From assembly GCA_016081115.2 (NCBI GenBank), contig JABTTQ020000156.1, positions 268,910 through 332,909 on the forward strand: a stretch of DNA of 64,000 bases, in the 5' to 3' direction. Shown piece by piece: positions 32,703 to 43,048 of the stretch. The notes under the pieces were generated by a model. The model was not told the origin of the DNA. It searched no databases and saw only the letters and a program-made list of their open reading frames with translations. Positions within the stretch are counted from its first letter, which is position 1. Each line of letters begins with the position of its first letter. The translations under genes and the position numbers were made by a program. The stretch comes from Rehmannia glutinosa. Its lineage: Eukaryota > Streptophyta > Magnoliopsida > Lamiales > Orobanchaceae.

Positions 32703-32738
32703 AACTTCAATTGATTCAGCATCCTTGATCTGGCATAC

Positions 32739-34314
32739 TGTTGGGAAATTTATTGTTTAGATTTTGATGAATGCCATGTAAAACTTAGAATAGGAAGTTG
32801 CACCCCATTTTTGTTGTAAATTGCATTGTAATAAATAGGGCTGGTCAAGCTGATTTAAGTCAGCTATGCCTAAACATGCAAGAAAGACAACTGGAGACTA
32901 GAAGGAAGACTCATTTGTGAGACATTGAGTATGGCAAAGAAGAGAAGACGGAACTCGATCAAGGTGCGGTGAGTGAGTGAAGTATCGGTCAAGTCAACTC
33001 AAGATAGCCAAGTCTCAAGTTGAAGTGACAGAAGAGTCATCCAATGATTGGAAGTCGACTCTAAGTCACCTGGCGAAATCAAGGAAATACAGATCAAGTC
33101 GAGATAATCGAAAAGAGATCCGTTGTACGTAAATTAAGAGAATTACTTAAACAAGTAATACCTCCATGCTACCTTTCTTGAAGTGCTCACCCCCGAGGAA
33201 GCGTGCAAGAGGAATAAACCAATGGGAAGCACCGCACATGTCGTAACTCAAAAGTCAAGAACAATTCAAACGAGGAAGTGGCAATTCCAAGGATCGCAAC
33301 ATGACAAGCCAACGACCACAAGTGTCTTTTGAGAATAAGCCTATCTCTTCAACGGGCAAATTTTCAAAAGAACGCTATAAAAGGCTAAGGAATTTATTTG
33401 AGAGTAAGTTGGTTACCTTGACAATCGAAAACAAATACGAGCAAGAAAAGCAATATATGTAACCAAAACTATTCTCAAATCATTCAAGTTCAATCCTCAA
33501 GCCTATACTACGAAGAAAATCAATCCAACACTCACTGTGAAGGAAAGATAGCTTCAATCGGTTGAAGAGGAAACTTTTGAAGAAAAGGGGTCTACATTCC
33601 ACGGAGGATTGTAGAAAGGTTCAAGGTCGAACCGGTCTCGAGGTTTTGGAGGGCTTCGTGATCAAATCCAAAGAGCTTGAGCAAGTGGGTTGTAGTAGCA
33701 AAAGCGCAAACCGCCTGCCTGTGAAGAAGAAGCCGAGTCGCACGAGCTTAATTTGTGTGACCAAGGCATCTCCGATCGAGTCCCAAAGGATCAAGTTTGT
33801 GTGATCAAGACTTGTATCTGGACTGTTACCACTCTGTATATTGATCAATACTTAGTGGATTCCTCCAGGAGTTGGAGAAGAGAGGAGTAGAAGAATTACC
33901 CCATCTTCGAACCTCTATAAAAACTTATCGTGTCATTTACATTTCAAAGACTTTAATTCCTGCATCTTATTTGTTTAACTCATTTGATAAATTTGCTATC
34001 CACTTGATAATCTCTAAGTACTAAAACCAAGTATTAAATCAAAACTTAACCAAATTTAAGGGTGTTAAGTCTTCCACTGAAAATAAACTACAGTTGAGCT
34101 AAGTCTTTAGTCTTAACAGGTGAGTTATTCTATCAACACTCAGTCGAGTCCAGTTGAGTGACTAACTCTCTTGATTAACTAAATTAGTCATGTCACCAAG
34201 GACACAAGTTGTAGTAGTATCAACTCGAACTTTTAAAAGGACTAAATCGAAAAGTTGGTAAGGTTTATTCAACCCCCCTTCTAAACCTTACACTCACACC
34301 CCTTGGGACCTACA
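32739..34314 (+). repeat. Element G1 5' LTR (1576 bp)
   Basis: Starts TGTTGGGAAATTTATTG, ends GGGACCTACA. TATA box at 33375-33384. Collinear with the LTRs at 35502 and 61840 and, inverted, with those of A and C. Confidence 0.92.
33375..33384 (+). promoter_or_regulatory. TATA box of G1 LTR
   Basis: CTATAAAAGG; the same box recurs in all LTRs of this family here. Confidence 0.65.
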
Positions 34315-34316
34315 AG

Positions 34317-34327
34317 TGGTATCGAGC
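34317..34327 (+). promoter_or_regulatory. Element G1 primer-binding site
   Basis: TGGTATCGAGC: matches the initiator tRNA-Met complement except that CAG has become CG, the same lesion seen at many other CAG sites. Confidence 0.82.
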
Positions 34328-34439
34328 GGTTGGTTCATTGAGCCTTCCGACCAGTTCTTGAACTAGATCTCCAAATTTTTCAAAGTCTGTTTTAGTACTT
34401 AAGTTTTCAAAACTCTTTTTATCATCAAAAGCTATTATC

Positions 34440-35501
34440 ATGGAAGTAAATTTGACACGCATTCCTATGTTCACAATTGAAGAATTTGATGATTGGAAAA
34501 TTCGTGATTCAGGATCATCTATCAAAGCATTACATGATGAGATGTGGATAGTGATAGAGGATGGCCACCGCAAATTTTAAAAGTAAACACAAACTGTAAG
34601 GAGAGTCATTTGAAGGTGAAGAGGATGTTGCTCTAGACCAGACTATGGTTGAAAAACCAAGAATCGAATGGACAAATGATGACAGAAAAAAATATAACCT
34701 GGACAATGTGGCCAAGGACATTCTTTACAAAACCTTAGACAAAGCCATGTTCAATAAAGTCAAATCATGCAAAACGGCTAAAGAAATCTAGGACAAGCTA
34801 ACATTGATTTGTGAAGGCTCGGAGCAAATCAAGGAAAATAAATTATCGGTGGTCTGACAGTAAATTTGAGAATTTCAAAATGATCGCAGGAGAGAACTTG
34901 GATCAACGGATGCTCGGTTCACGTAAATTACCAACGAGCTATCGCACTTGGAAAAGAATATACACGATGAAATGTGTATGAAGATCCTAAAAAGTCTCTC
35001 AGCTGAATGGGAAATGAAGGTTATGGCACTAAGACATTCCATGGATCTATTGAAGACATCCAACCATGAGCTATTCTCAGACCTCAAAGCCTACGAATTT
35101 GAGCTGAGAAGAAAAGACCAGGAAGAGACAGCTGTACCCAAAACAACTGCTCTAATTGTTAAGGATGGCAAGAGAGCTGAGGTCAAAGAAGTCATTGACC
35201 CAGAGGAAATAGCCCTAATGGTTAAAAGATTCAACAAGTTCTTCAATAAGAACTACAAGAGAGGCAAGGGAGAATCCTCCAGAAGACACTCAGCTCCCTC
35301 CAAGTCAAGGGAAGATAGGCCAACCAAGAGAACAGATCATCAAAAAGCTGAATATCAAAGGGCTGACAATCCAAGAATGGAAAGAGCTGATCAAAAGGTT
35401 GAAAATTTATGTTGGAACTGTAGGCAACCAGGTCACTATGCCATTGATTGTCCATATCCTGTAGTCAACAAATACAGGAATGAAGAAGAAAGAAAGGTCT
35501 T
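34440..35501 (+). pseudogene. Element G1 gag, truncated by G2
   Basis: ATG at 34440. The first 500 bases have several frame breaks, many at expected CAG/CTG positions. From 34948 the frame is open: MCMKILKSLSAEWEMKV, LSDLKAYEFELRRK-like text, MVKRFNKFFNKNYKRGKGE, then a complete CCHC knuckle CWNCRQPGHYAIDC (35410-35451). This is the only undamaged knuckle among the gag copies here. The frame runs past the G2 LTR start at 35502 into LTR sequence, so the last ~29 codons before 35589 are not gag. Confidence 0.85.
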
Positions 35502-36899
35502 TGTTGGGAATGAAGACTCCGCTGCAAGACAGCTGAGTATGGCAAAGAAGAGAAGACGGAACTTTATCAAGGCGGGTGAGATGCGGTGAGTGGAATATCA
35601 TCAAGTCAACTCAAGAAAAGCCAAGTCTCAAGTTGAAGTGATGAAGAGTCATCCAATGATTGGAAGTCGACTCTAAGTCACCTGGGAAAGCAAGGAAATG
35701 GAAATGTCAAGTCGAGATAATCGAAAAAGATTCGTTGTACGTAAATCAAGAGAATTACCTAAACAAGTAATATCTCCATGCTACCTTTCTCAAGTGCTCA
35801 GTCCCTTAAGCGTGCAAAATGAATAAACCAATGGGAAGCACTACACCGTGTCGAACTCGTAAAGTCGGAGAACAATTCATACGAGGAAGTGGCAATTCCA
35901 AGGATCAGAATAAGACAAGCCAACGACCACAAGTGACTTTCAAAAATAAGCCTATCTCTTCAACGGGCAGATTTTTGAAAGATCACTATAAAAGGCCGAG
36001 GAATGACTACGAGAGCGGTGACGTAACCACAAACATTCAAGTAATTATTAGAATCAGAATCGAAATATTCTCAAGTTATTAAACGCTAAATCCCCAAGCC
36101 TACACTACGAAGAACATCAATCCAACACTCACCGTGAAGGAAAGATAACTTCAATCAGTTGAAGAGGAAATTATCAAGAATCAAGGGGTCTACATTCCAC
36201 GAAGGAGTGTAGGAAGGTTCAAGGTCGAACCAAGTCTTTAGCTATTGGAGGGCTTCGTGATCAAATCCAAAGAGCTTGAGCAAGTGGGCTGTAGTAGCAA
36301 GGCAGCTTGCCTGTGAAGAAGCTTCGAGTCGCACGAGAAGCCACCGAGTGATCAAGGCGTCTCAGATCGAGTCCCAAAGGATCAAGTCGGTTGTGTGATC
36401 AAGACTTGTATCTAGACTGTTACCACTTTGTATACGATCAATACCTAGTGGATTCCTCCGGGAGTTGGAGAAGAGAGGAGTAGAAGAATTACCCCTTCTT
36501 CGAACCTCTATAAAAATCTTATTGTGTTATTTACATTTCAAAGACTTTAATTCTTGCATCATATTTGTTTATTTCTCACGACATATTTGATATCCATTAG
36601 ATAATCTCTAAGTACTAAATCAAGCTCTAAATCTCTACTTAACCAAACTTAAGGGTGTTAAGTCTTCCGCTGAAAAACATACCACAGTTGAGTTAATTTA
36701 GACTTAACGGTGAGTTATTCCATCAACAACTCGGTTGAGTCTTTGAGAGACTAACTCTACCGATTAACTAAATTGGCTGTCCACCAAGGACACGGTGTGT
36801 AGTATCAACTCGAACTTTTAAAAGGACTAAATCAAAAATTTGGTAAGGTTTATTCAACCCCCTTCTAAACCTTACACTTACACCCCCTTGGGACCTACA
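35502..36899 (+). repeat. Element G2 5' LTR, internally deleted (1398 bp)
   Basis: The first nine bases (TGTTGGGAA) match the LTR start, then about 160 bases present in the LTRs at 32739 and 61840 are missing and the sequence continues at the GAAGACTC region. Rest collinear to GGGACCTACA. TATA box 35986-35996. Confidence 0.85.
35986..35996 (+). promoter_or_regulatory. TATA box of G2 5' LTR
   Basis: CTATAAAAGGC, conserved position. Confidence 0.62.
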
Positions 36900-36901
36900 A
36901 G

Positions 36902-36913
36902 TGGTATGAGAGC
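36902..36913 (+). promoter_or_regulatory. Element G2 primer-binding site
   Basis: TGGTATGAGAGC, one mismatch (C to G at the CAG) to the initiator tRNA-Met complement. Confidence 0.88.
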
Positions 36914-37026
36914 GGTTGGTTCATTGAGCCCTCCGCACCGGTTCTTGAACTAGATCTCCAAACTTCTCAAAGTCCGCTTTAGTACTTAAACTTTCAAAAC
37001 TACCTTTATCATTAAAATTTATTATC

Positions 37027-39345
37027 ATGGAAGCAAATTTGACACGCATCCCTATGTTCACAATTGAAGAATTTGATGGTTGGAAAATTCGTATGTGCTC
37101 ATCTATCAAAGATTACATGATGAGATGTGGATAGTGATAGAGGATGGGCCACACGCAAATCTTAAAGGTGAACACATTTTGTAAGAAGAGCTGCACGGTG
37201 AAGGTGAAGAGGATGTTGTCCCTAGACCACCTATGGCCGAAAAACCAAGAATCGAATGGACAAATGATGACAGAAAAAGATACAACCTGGACAATGTAGC
37301 CAAGGACATCCTTTACAAAACATTGGACAAAGCCATGTTCAATAAAGTCAAATCATGCAAAACGGCTAAAGAAATCGGGGACAAGCTAACATTGATTTGT
37401 GAAGGCTCGAGCAAATCAAAGAAAACAAATTATCGTGGCGCATTTAAATTTGAGAACTTTAAAATGATCTCAGGAGAAAACCTGGATCAACCGGATGCTC
37501 GGTTCACGTAAATCACCAACGAGCTATCTCGCACTTGGAAAGGAATATACACGTAAGGAAATGTGTATGAAGATCCTAAAAAGTCTTCGGTGAATGGGAA
37601 ATGAAGGTCATGGCACTAAGACATTCTATGGACCTATCAAAGACATCCAACCATGAACTATTCTCGACCTCAAAGCCTACGAGTTTGAATGAGAAGAAAA
37701 AGACCAGGAAGAGACAGTTGTACCCAAAACAATTTGCTCTAATTGTTAAAGATGGGAAGAGAGTTGAGGTCAAAGAAGCCATTGATCCGTAAGAAATAGC
37801 CCCGATGGTTAAAAGGTTCAACAAGTTCTTCAATAAGAACTACAAGAGAGGCAAGTGCGAATCTTCCAGAAGACACTCGGCTCTCTCCAAGTCAAAGGAA
37901 GATAGGCCAACCAAGAGAATGATCATCAAAAAGTCTGAATATCAAAGGGTCGACAATCCAAGAATGGAAAGAGTCGATCAAAAGGTTGAATATCTATCTT
38001 TCAGACAACCAGGTCACTACGCCATTGATTGCCCATATCCGTAGTCAACAAATACGTAAATGAAGAAGAAAGAAAAGTCTTGAGAGAAAGAAGACAAGAA
38101 AAGAAAAGCAATGTTGGCTGCAGAGGCTGCTGAAAAAAGCCAAGTCAAGAGAGACAAATTGATTGAAGTGAAGTCGACTACTCAAGTGACTCGAAGAAGA
38201 AGCCTTGATCTGTTTGATGGCCAAGGAACAAGATCAACCTGACCAAGAAGATGAGGTACACTCCAACTCATCAAACTCAGATTCTAGTGATAGTGACTGT
38301 GACACACACACTTCATCACCCACTAATCTTTATGATTCATTAGGCAAAATGATGGAAGATTTTGAACACATTAAAATCCTCACACACACTATTAAATGAG
38401 GAAAACAGCCTACTCAAAAGCCAAAACTCACAGCTGACGAAGGAGCTGAGTACTCTAAGTCAAATAGCTGATGAGAATGAAAGTTTAAAGGCTGAAAATG
38501 CTAAGCTAATAGCAGAAATAGTTGAAATAGAAAAGAGGGAGAATGACCTCAAAAATGTGATTGCATCATTCACTAAGGCATCTAAATCATTGGATGATCT
38601 TATTATGAGTCAAAGAGAATGTGGAGACAAGACAGGCTTAGGATTTAATTCCTCTGTGTTATGTCAAACTCCAAAAGTAATTTTGGATAAAGGATCTTCA
38701 AGCAATGAAGAGTCTAAAAAATCCAAAACTCTAAATATTGCACACACATTCACTTCAAAGCACAATTACAAGCAAACTGGCCTTGGTTATAAAGGAAAAG
38801 GAAAAACGGCCGAGTTGAGTGCGCTGAAAGGACAAAGTGAGAAGAGATTGATCGAGTTCCTCAAAGAAACTCCAAACAGAAAATACTCAGTAAAGAAGAA
38901 GAGCTACCAAAAACCCCAGAAAATCTATAAAAGAAATACATATGATGGGAATGGTAGAAAATATCCAAGCCAAGCCGATGGAATGATGTGAACTATCAAA
39001 GATAGACTTATGGAATATAAGCCCAAATGGCAAAGGCCTAGAACTCAAGAAAGGCCATTCCAAAAGTATAAGAGCTTTCATCAAGCACAAATATGCACCT
39101 AGGCACTACACTCAGAGACACCACAATTACCCAAAGAAGGCGATTGCTAAAACATATACACAGCATACGACAAAAGAGACAAATTTGTATGAACCTAAAA
39201 TCCCCAAGTAATTTGCCAAGATTAATTATGATTATGGCATCGATAGATGGCAACCCCTTAGAGTCAAATCATTTGGCTATAAGTTGGTTGGATCATCTTA
39301 TAATTCTAACCCCTCGGGACCTGAGACAAATATGGGTACCTAAAA
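37027..39345 (+). pseudogene. Element G2 gag
   Basis: ATG at 37027. Capsid-like pieces: EWTNDDRKRYNLDNVAKDI (37233-), ENFKMISGENLDQPDARF, MVKRFNKFFNKNYKRGK (37805-). The CCHC knuckle (37990-38035) keeps RQPGHYAIDCPYP but has lost the first CxxC half. The coiled coil at 38362-38991 is open and clean: NEENSLLKSQNSQLTKEL, ENAKLIAEIVEIEKREND, SLDDLIMSQRECGDK. A basic Tyr/Lys/Arg tail follows. Breaks in the first half coincide with CAG/CTG codons intact in G1. Confidence 0.85.
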
Positions 39346-39389
39346 CTTAATTTCCTTGATTGCGAGGTTCAAGGAAGTGAGTGCCAAGG

Positions 39390-39640
39390 AACCTGGTACA
39401 TGGACAAGTGGCGATTCCGGATATATGACAGAAACAAGAAAAATATGTCAAAATTCAAGGAAGTTAAAGGAGCAAAAGTCATATTTGGTGGAAATGAAGC
39501 TCCAGTGAAATAAGAGGCATTGGATCTATCAAGAGAAACGGATTAGAAATCACAGATGTTGCATATGTTGAAGGATTCAACTTCAACTTGTTAAGCATCA
39601 CCATCAACTCGTGACAAGGGCTATAATGTTGGATTTAACA
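39390..39640 (+). pseudogene. Element G2 protease region
   Basis: EPGTW (near 39390) then ACAAGTGGCGATTCCGG, a degraded form of the D-S-G-C active-site region, then TETRKI, FGGNEAP and ITDVAYVEGFNFNLL-like text up to about 39600. The catalytic triplet is not in a continuous frame. Confidence 0.65.
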
Positions 39641-40720
39641 TGGGTATATGCCTAATCAAGGATATTGAATCAAATGAAGTTGTGTTGCAAGGATGCGAGA
39701 CAAAAGAACATGTATGTAGTAGATTGGTCAACCGCTACACCCAAAGACTGTCTATTAGCAAAGAGCACAAATTTGAATCAAGTTGGTCGTGGCACAAAAA
39801 GCCGAGTCACCCGAATTTCAAAACGATTAACAAGCTTGCAAGAAGTAATCTTGTGGAAGGACTTCGGACTCGATTATACAAGAAGGAGAGTATATGTGAT
39901 GCATGTCGGAAGGGAAAACAAATCAAATCATCATTCAAAGAAAAGACATGCCCATCTTCAACAAGAATATTGCATCCGCTACATATGGATCTATTTGGTG
40001 AAGAGAACCAGCTAGCATAAGTGGAAAGAAATACACCTTGGTGGTAGTAGATGACTACTCAAGATATACATGGACAATATTCATGTGTAAGAAGACGTAA
40101 ACTCTACGAAACTACCACGGTGATGAAGAGGATTCAAAATGAGAAGAGCCAAACCATTATCAAAATAAGATCGACAGAGGAACCGAGTTTGTCAATGGAA
40201 TAATAACTCAAGATTGTATTGAAAATGGTATTGGTCATGAACTATCTGCTGAAAGGACTCCACGTGAGAATGGAGTTGCGTAAATAATGAAAGAACTCTC
40301 AAAGAAGCAAAGCAAGGACCATGTTAGTCAACGGGGTTACCAAAAAGATTTTGGTGAAGTTATCAACACAACTTGCTACACTCAAAATAGATGTATGATA
40401 AACAATCACGGTGACAAAGACTCCCTATGAGATTTGGACTGGAAGAAAACCAAATGTGGCATATTTTAGAATATTTGGATGTAAATGCTTCATCCACAAC
40501 AATGGCAAAGACAATCTAAAGGCCTTCGATGCTAAAGCGGATGAAGGTATCTTCTTGGGATACTCGGCTAAAAGCAAAGCCTACAGAGTACTCAACAAAA
40601 GGACTATGGTTGCGAAGAATCCATTCATGTGGTATTCGATGAGCCAAATGTAAATAGAGAAGACATTGAAGAATCAATTTGATAATTTGAATCATCCAAC
40701 CATCTGAGAAGAGTCCCTAT
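39640..40720 (+). pseudogene. Element G2 integrase with zinc finger
   Basis: Zinc finger at 39640-40020 (SSWSWHKKPSHPNFKTINKL, SICDACRKGKQIKSSFKE, HMDLFG). Core: VVVDDYSRYTWTIFM (about 40045-40085, first Asp), a frame-shifted GTEFVNGI near 40180, then an ARTPRENGV-like Glu region near 40250-40280 with a stop. C-terminal part 40411-40653: TPYEIWTGRKPNVAYF, FGCKCFIHNNGKDNLKAFDA, GIFLGYSAKSKAYRV. Confidence 0.87.
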
Positions 40721-40778
40721 CTTTTTCAAGTCGGAACTATTAACTCGAGATGAAGATGAGATAGCTGAGTCTCATAAA

Positions 40779-41980
40779 ATGCTGGAAAATTTGCAGCTAA
40801 GTGAGTGCGAGAGAGCTGATCAAAGCAACACAGCCAACTTACTCCAACCTGATGTAAGATGGCTGAGAGACCATCCACCAGAACTTGTCATTGGAGATAT
40901 AAGAGAAAGTGTCAAAACAAGATCCAGAACTCAACAAGAAGTTATGTTCACATGCTTTATCTCGCAAATAGAGCCCAAAGATGTGTTACAAGCATTGGAT
41001 GACACACATTGGATTCAAGCTATGCAAGAAGAGCTAAATCAGTTTGAAAGAAATAAAGTATGGGAATTAGTTCAAAGACCCACACATTAAAACGTTATTG
41101 GTACTAAATGGGTGTTCAGAAACAAGATGAACGAGGAAGGTTCTGTGGTAAGAAACAAAGCAAGACTAGTAGCCAAAGGATATTGCCAAGAAGAAGGAAT
41201 AGACTTTGATGAAACATTTGCTCCTGTAGCAAGATTGGAAGCAATAAGGATGTTTCTTGCCTATGCAGCTCACAAGAATTTCATTGTATATCAAATGTAT
41301 GTAAAAAGTGCATTCCTAAATGGTTTATTGGAAGAAGAAGTGTATGTTGAACAACCTCCAGGATTTGAGCAGAAGACTCTTGGAGATAAGGTATACAAAC
41401 TCAAGAAAGCCTTGTATGGATTGAAACAGCACCCGTGAGCATGGTATGATACCTTGTCACAATTCCTAATCGAGAATGGATTCACAAAAGGAAAAGTAGA
41501 TAGAACATTTTTGAGAATCCAAGACAAAAAGAGTATCGCTTGTTCAAATATATGTGGATGACATCATTTTTGGATCCACAAACAAAGAACTGTGTGAAAA
41601 ATTTTCAAACCTCATGCAAAGTAAATTTGAAATGAGCATGATGGGAGAGTCGACATTCTTCCTGGACTCCAAGTGAAACAATCGAAGGATGGAACGTTCA
41701 TAAGTCAAACAAAATACACCAGAGATTTAATGAAGAAATTTGGTATGGAGGAGAAGTCTTCGTGAAAATACCAATGAATACATCGATCAAAATGGACATG
41801 GATGCGGATGGCAAGCCTCAGATCAAACAAGATCTGAGCACTTATTGGATCATTGCTCTATCTCACAAAGAAGCGGGCCGGACATCACTTTTGTTGTAGG
41901 TGTATGTGCAAGATTTCAATCTGCTCCAAAAGAGAGCCATATGACAAAGAATGACTAAGAGAATCTTGAGATACTTGAAA
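40779..41980 (+). pseudogene. Element G2 reverse transcriptase
   Basis: Leader LVIGDIRESVKTRSRTQQEV and QIEPKDVLQALDDTHWIQAM (40779-41090), stop where GTKWV begins, then 41112-41438 with KARLVAKGYCQEEGIDF, ETFAPVARLEAIRM, a YVKSAFLNG box in which the usual catalytic MDVKS Asp reads Tyr, EQPPGFEQKT and KKALYGLKQ. After a shift at 41430-41440 the YVDDIIFGSTNKE box (about 41548-41590) and MMGES-type text follow. The TKYTRDLMKKFGMEEK and PDITFVVGVCARF segments reach 41958. Confidence 0.88.
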
Positions 41981-42486
41981 GGAAGCCAAGAAGTTGGCTT
42001 ATGGTATCCAAAGGAAGGTGGATTCAAGATAATTGGCTATTCGGACTCGACTATCTTTGGATGCAGAGTTGACAGGAAGAGCACCTCGAGGCACATGTCA
42101 AATGCTAGGAAACAGTGATTTCTGGTTTAGCAAGAAGCAAAATTCAATAGCCACCTCTGGTGAAGCGGAATAATACATAGTCGTGACATTTGTTGTGCAG
42201 CCCAAGTCCTATGGATGAGACAAAGTGAGAGACTATGAAGTTGAAGAAAAAGAGATTCCAATTATGTGTGATAACACAAGTGCAATTGCAATCACTCAAA
42301 ATCCGTGTTGCACTCAAGAACAAAGCATATCAATGTCGGATATCACTTCATAAGAGATCATGTTGAAAAGAACGACATCATCTTGGAATATATCTCAACC
42401 GATAAACAATTACCGACATCTTCACAAAACCATTATGTGAGTCAAGATTTGAAGAACTCAAGCATGAGTTAGGGTTAATTGAGTGA
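41980..42486 (+). pseudogene. Element G2 RNase H
   Basis: RYLKGSQEVGLWYPKEGG near 41965-42025, then a remnant of GCRVDRKST and GNS-WFSKKQNSIAT. The AEAEYIA / LWMRQQ part (42160-42235) is scrambled: AGCGGAATAATACATAG and ACAAAGTGAG where B reads intact codons. IMCDNTSAIAITQNP (42265-) and the end ESRFEELKHELGLIE with stop at 42484-42486 are preserved. Confidence 0.84.
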
Positions 42487-43048
42487 GCTAACACTCAGGA
42501 GAATCAAAGAAAAGAAATGGAACACAAAAAGGGAAAAAGAGTCTGAACTCACAAATCAGCTAAGTAAATCACCAGATCGGAAAAATGACTATACCAAGTC
42601 ACTTGTGGTTGAGTCACAAAGAGGAATGTGAAAAGAAGAGCTAAACCGGTGAGGGCAAAAGTGAACCATTTATGAGCAAAGTGACAAAAACGCAATCGTT
42701 TTCACTAAGCGGGAATGTTTTTAAGAATGACGCCAAGATAATTATGACGCGTGTCTGTGCAAAAGTCGCACACTAAGCTTATGATTGGATATAAATGCTT
42801 TGTCGCATTAAATACGAGACATTAAATGCTCAATCGGCGTGCCAAATCTAAGCCGTTGATTTCGATCCCATTTCAAAAACCACCCGCACGTCCTTTCATA
42901 AACCATACTTAAACCATTTTTGTCCGTTTCTCTCACACACTACCAAAACTGTTCATTTCTCTCTCTCAGAAGCAAAAGCAAAAATTTTCTCAAAACCCTA
43001 TCTATCTTCAAATCATCTTCTAAGTTTCATTCGGTGAAATACTGAAAA
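42487..43048 (+). other. Element G2 pol-ORF3 spacer, no gene
   Basis: About 560 bases. The part near 42895-42960 (TTTCATAAACCATACTTAAACC, then TCTCTCACACAC and CTCTCTCTC) is nearly identical to the C spacer at 54180-54245 read on the minus strand. Candidate promoter/leader for ORF3. Confidence 0.5.

Larger units (their letters stand above)
30001..32738 (-). mobile_element. Element E: copia pol remnant, both ends lost
   Basis: Minus-strand pol only: spacer after pol (30001-30220), RNase H, RT, integrase, start of protease. Its 5' part is cut by the G1 LTR at 32739; its 3' end is fused to region H at about 30000. Retains clean CAG/CTG codons but has many small indels, as expected of an old copy. 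Confidence 0.85.
32739..35501 (+). mobile_element. Element G1: Sirevirus-type copia, 5' part
   Basis: 5' LTR, primer-binding site and gag up to just beyond the CCHC knuckle, where G2 is inserted. Inserted in E; left flank CATAC (32734-32738) is the expected target-duplication half. Gag-end/protease sequence of the same orientation from 63380 to the window end is most simply its continuation after G2, with about 1 kb of gag missing at that junction (inference). Confidence 0.8.
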
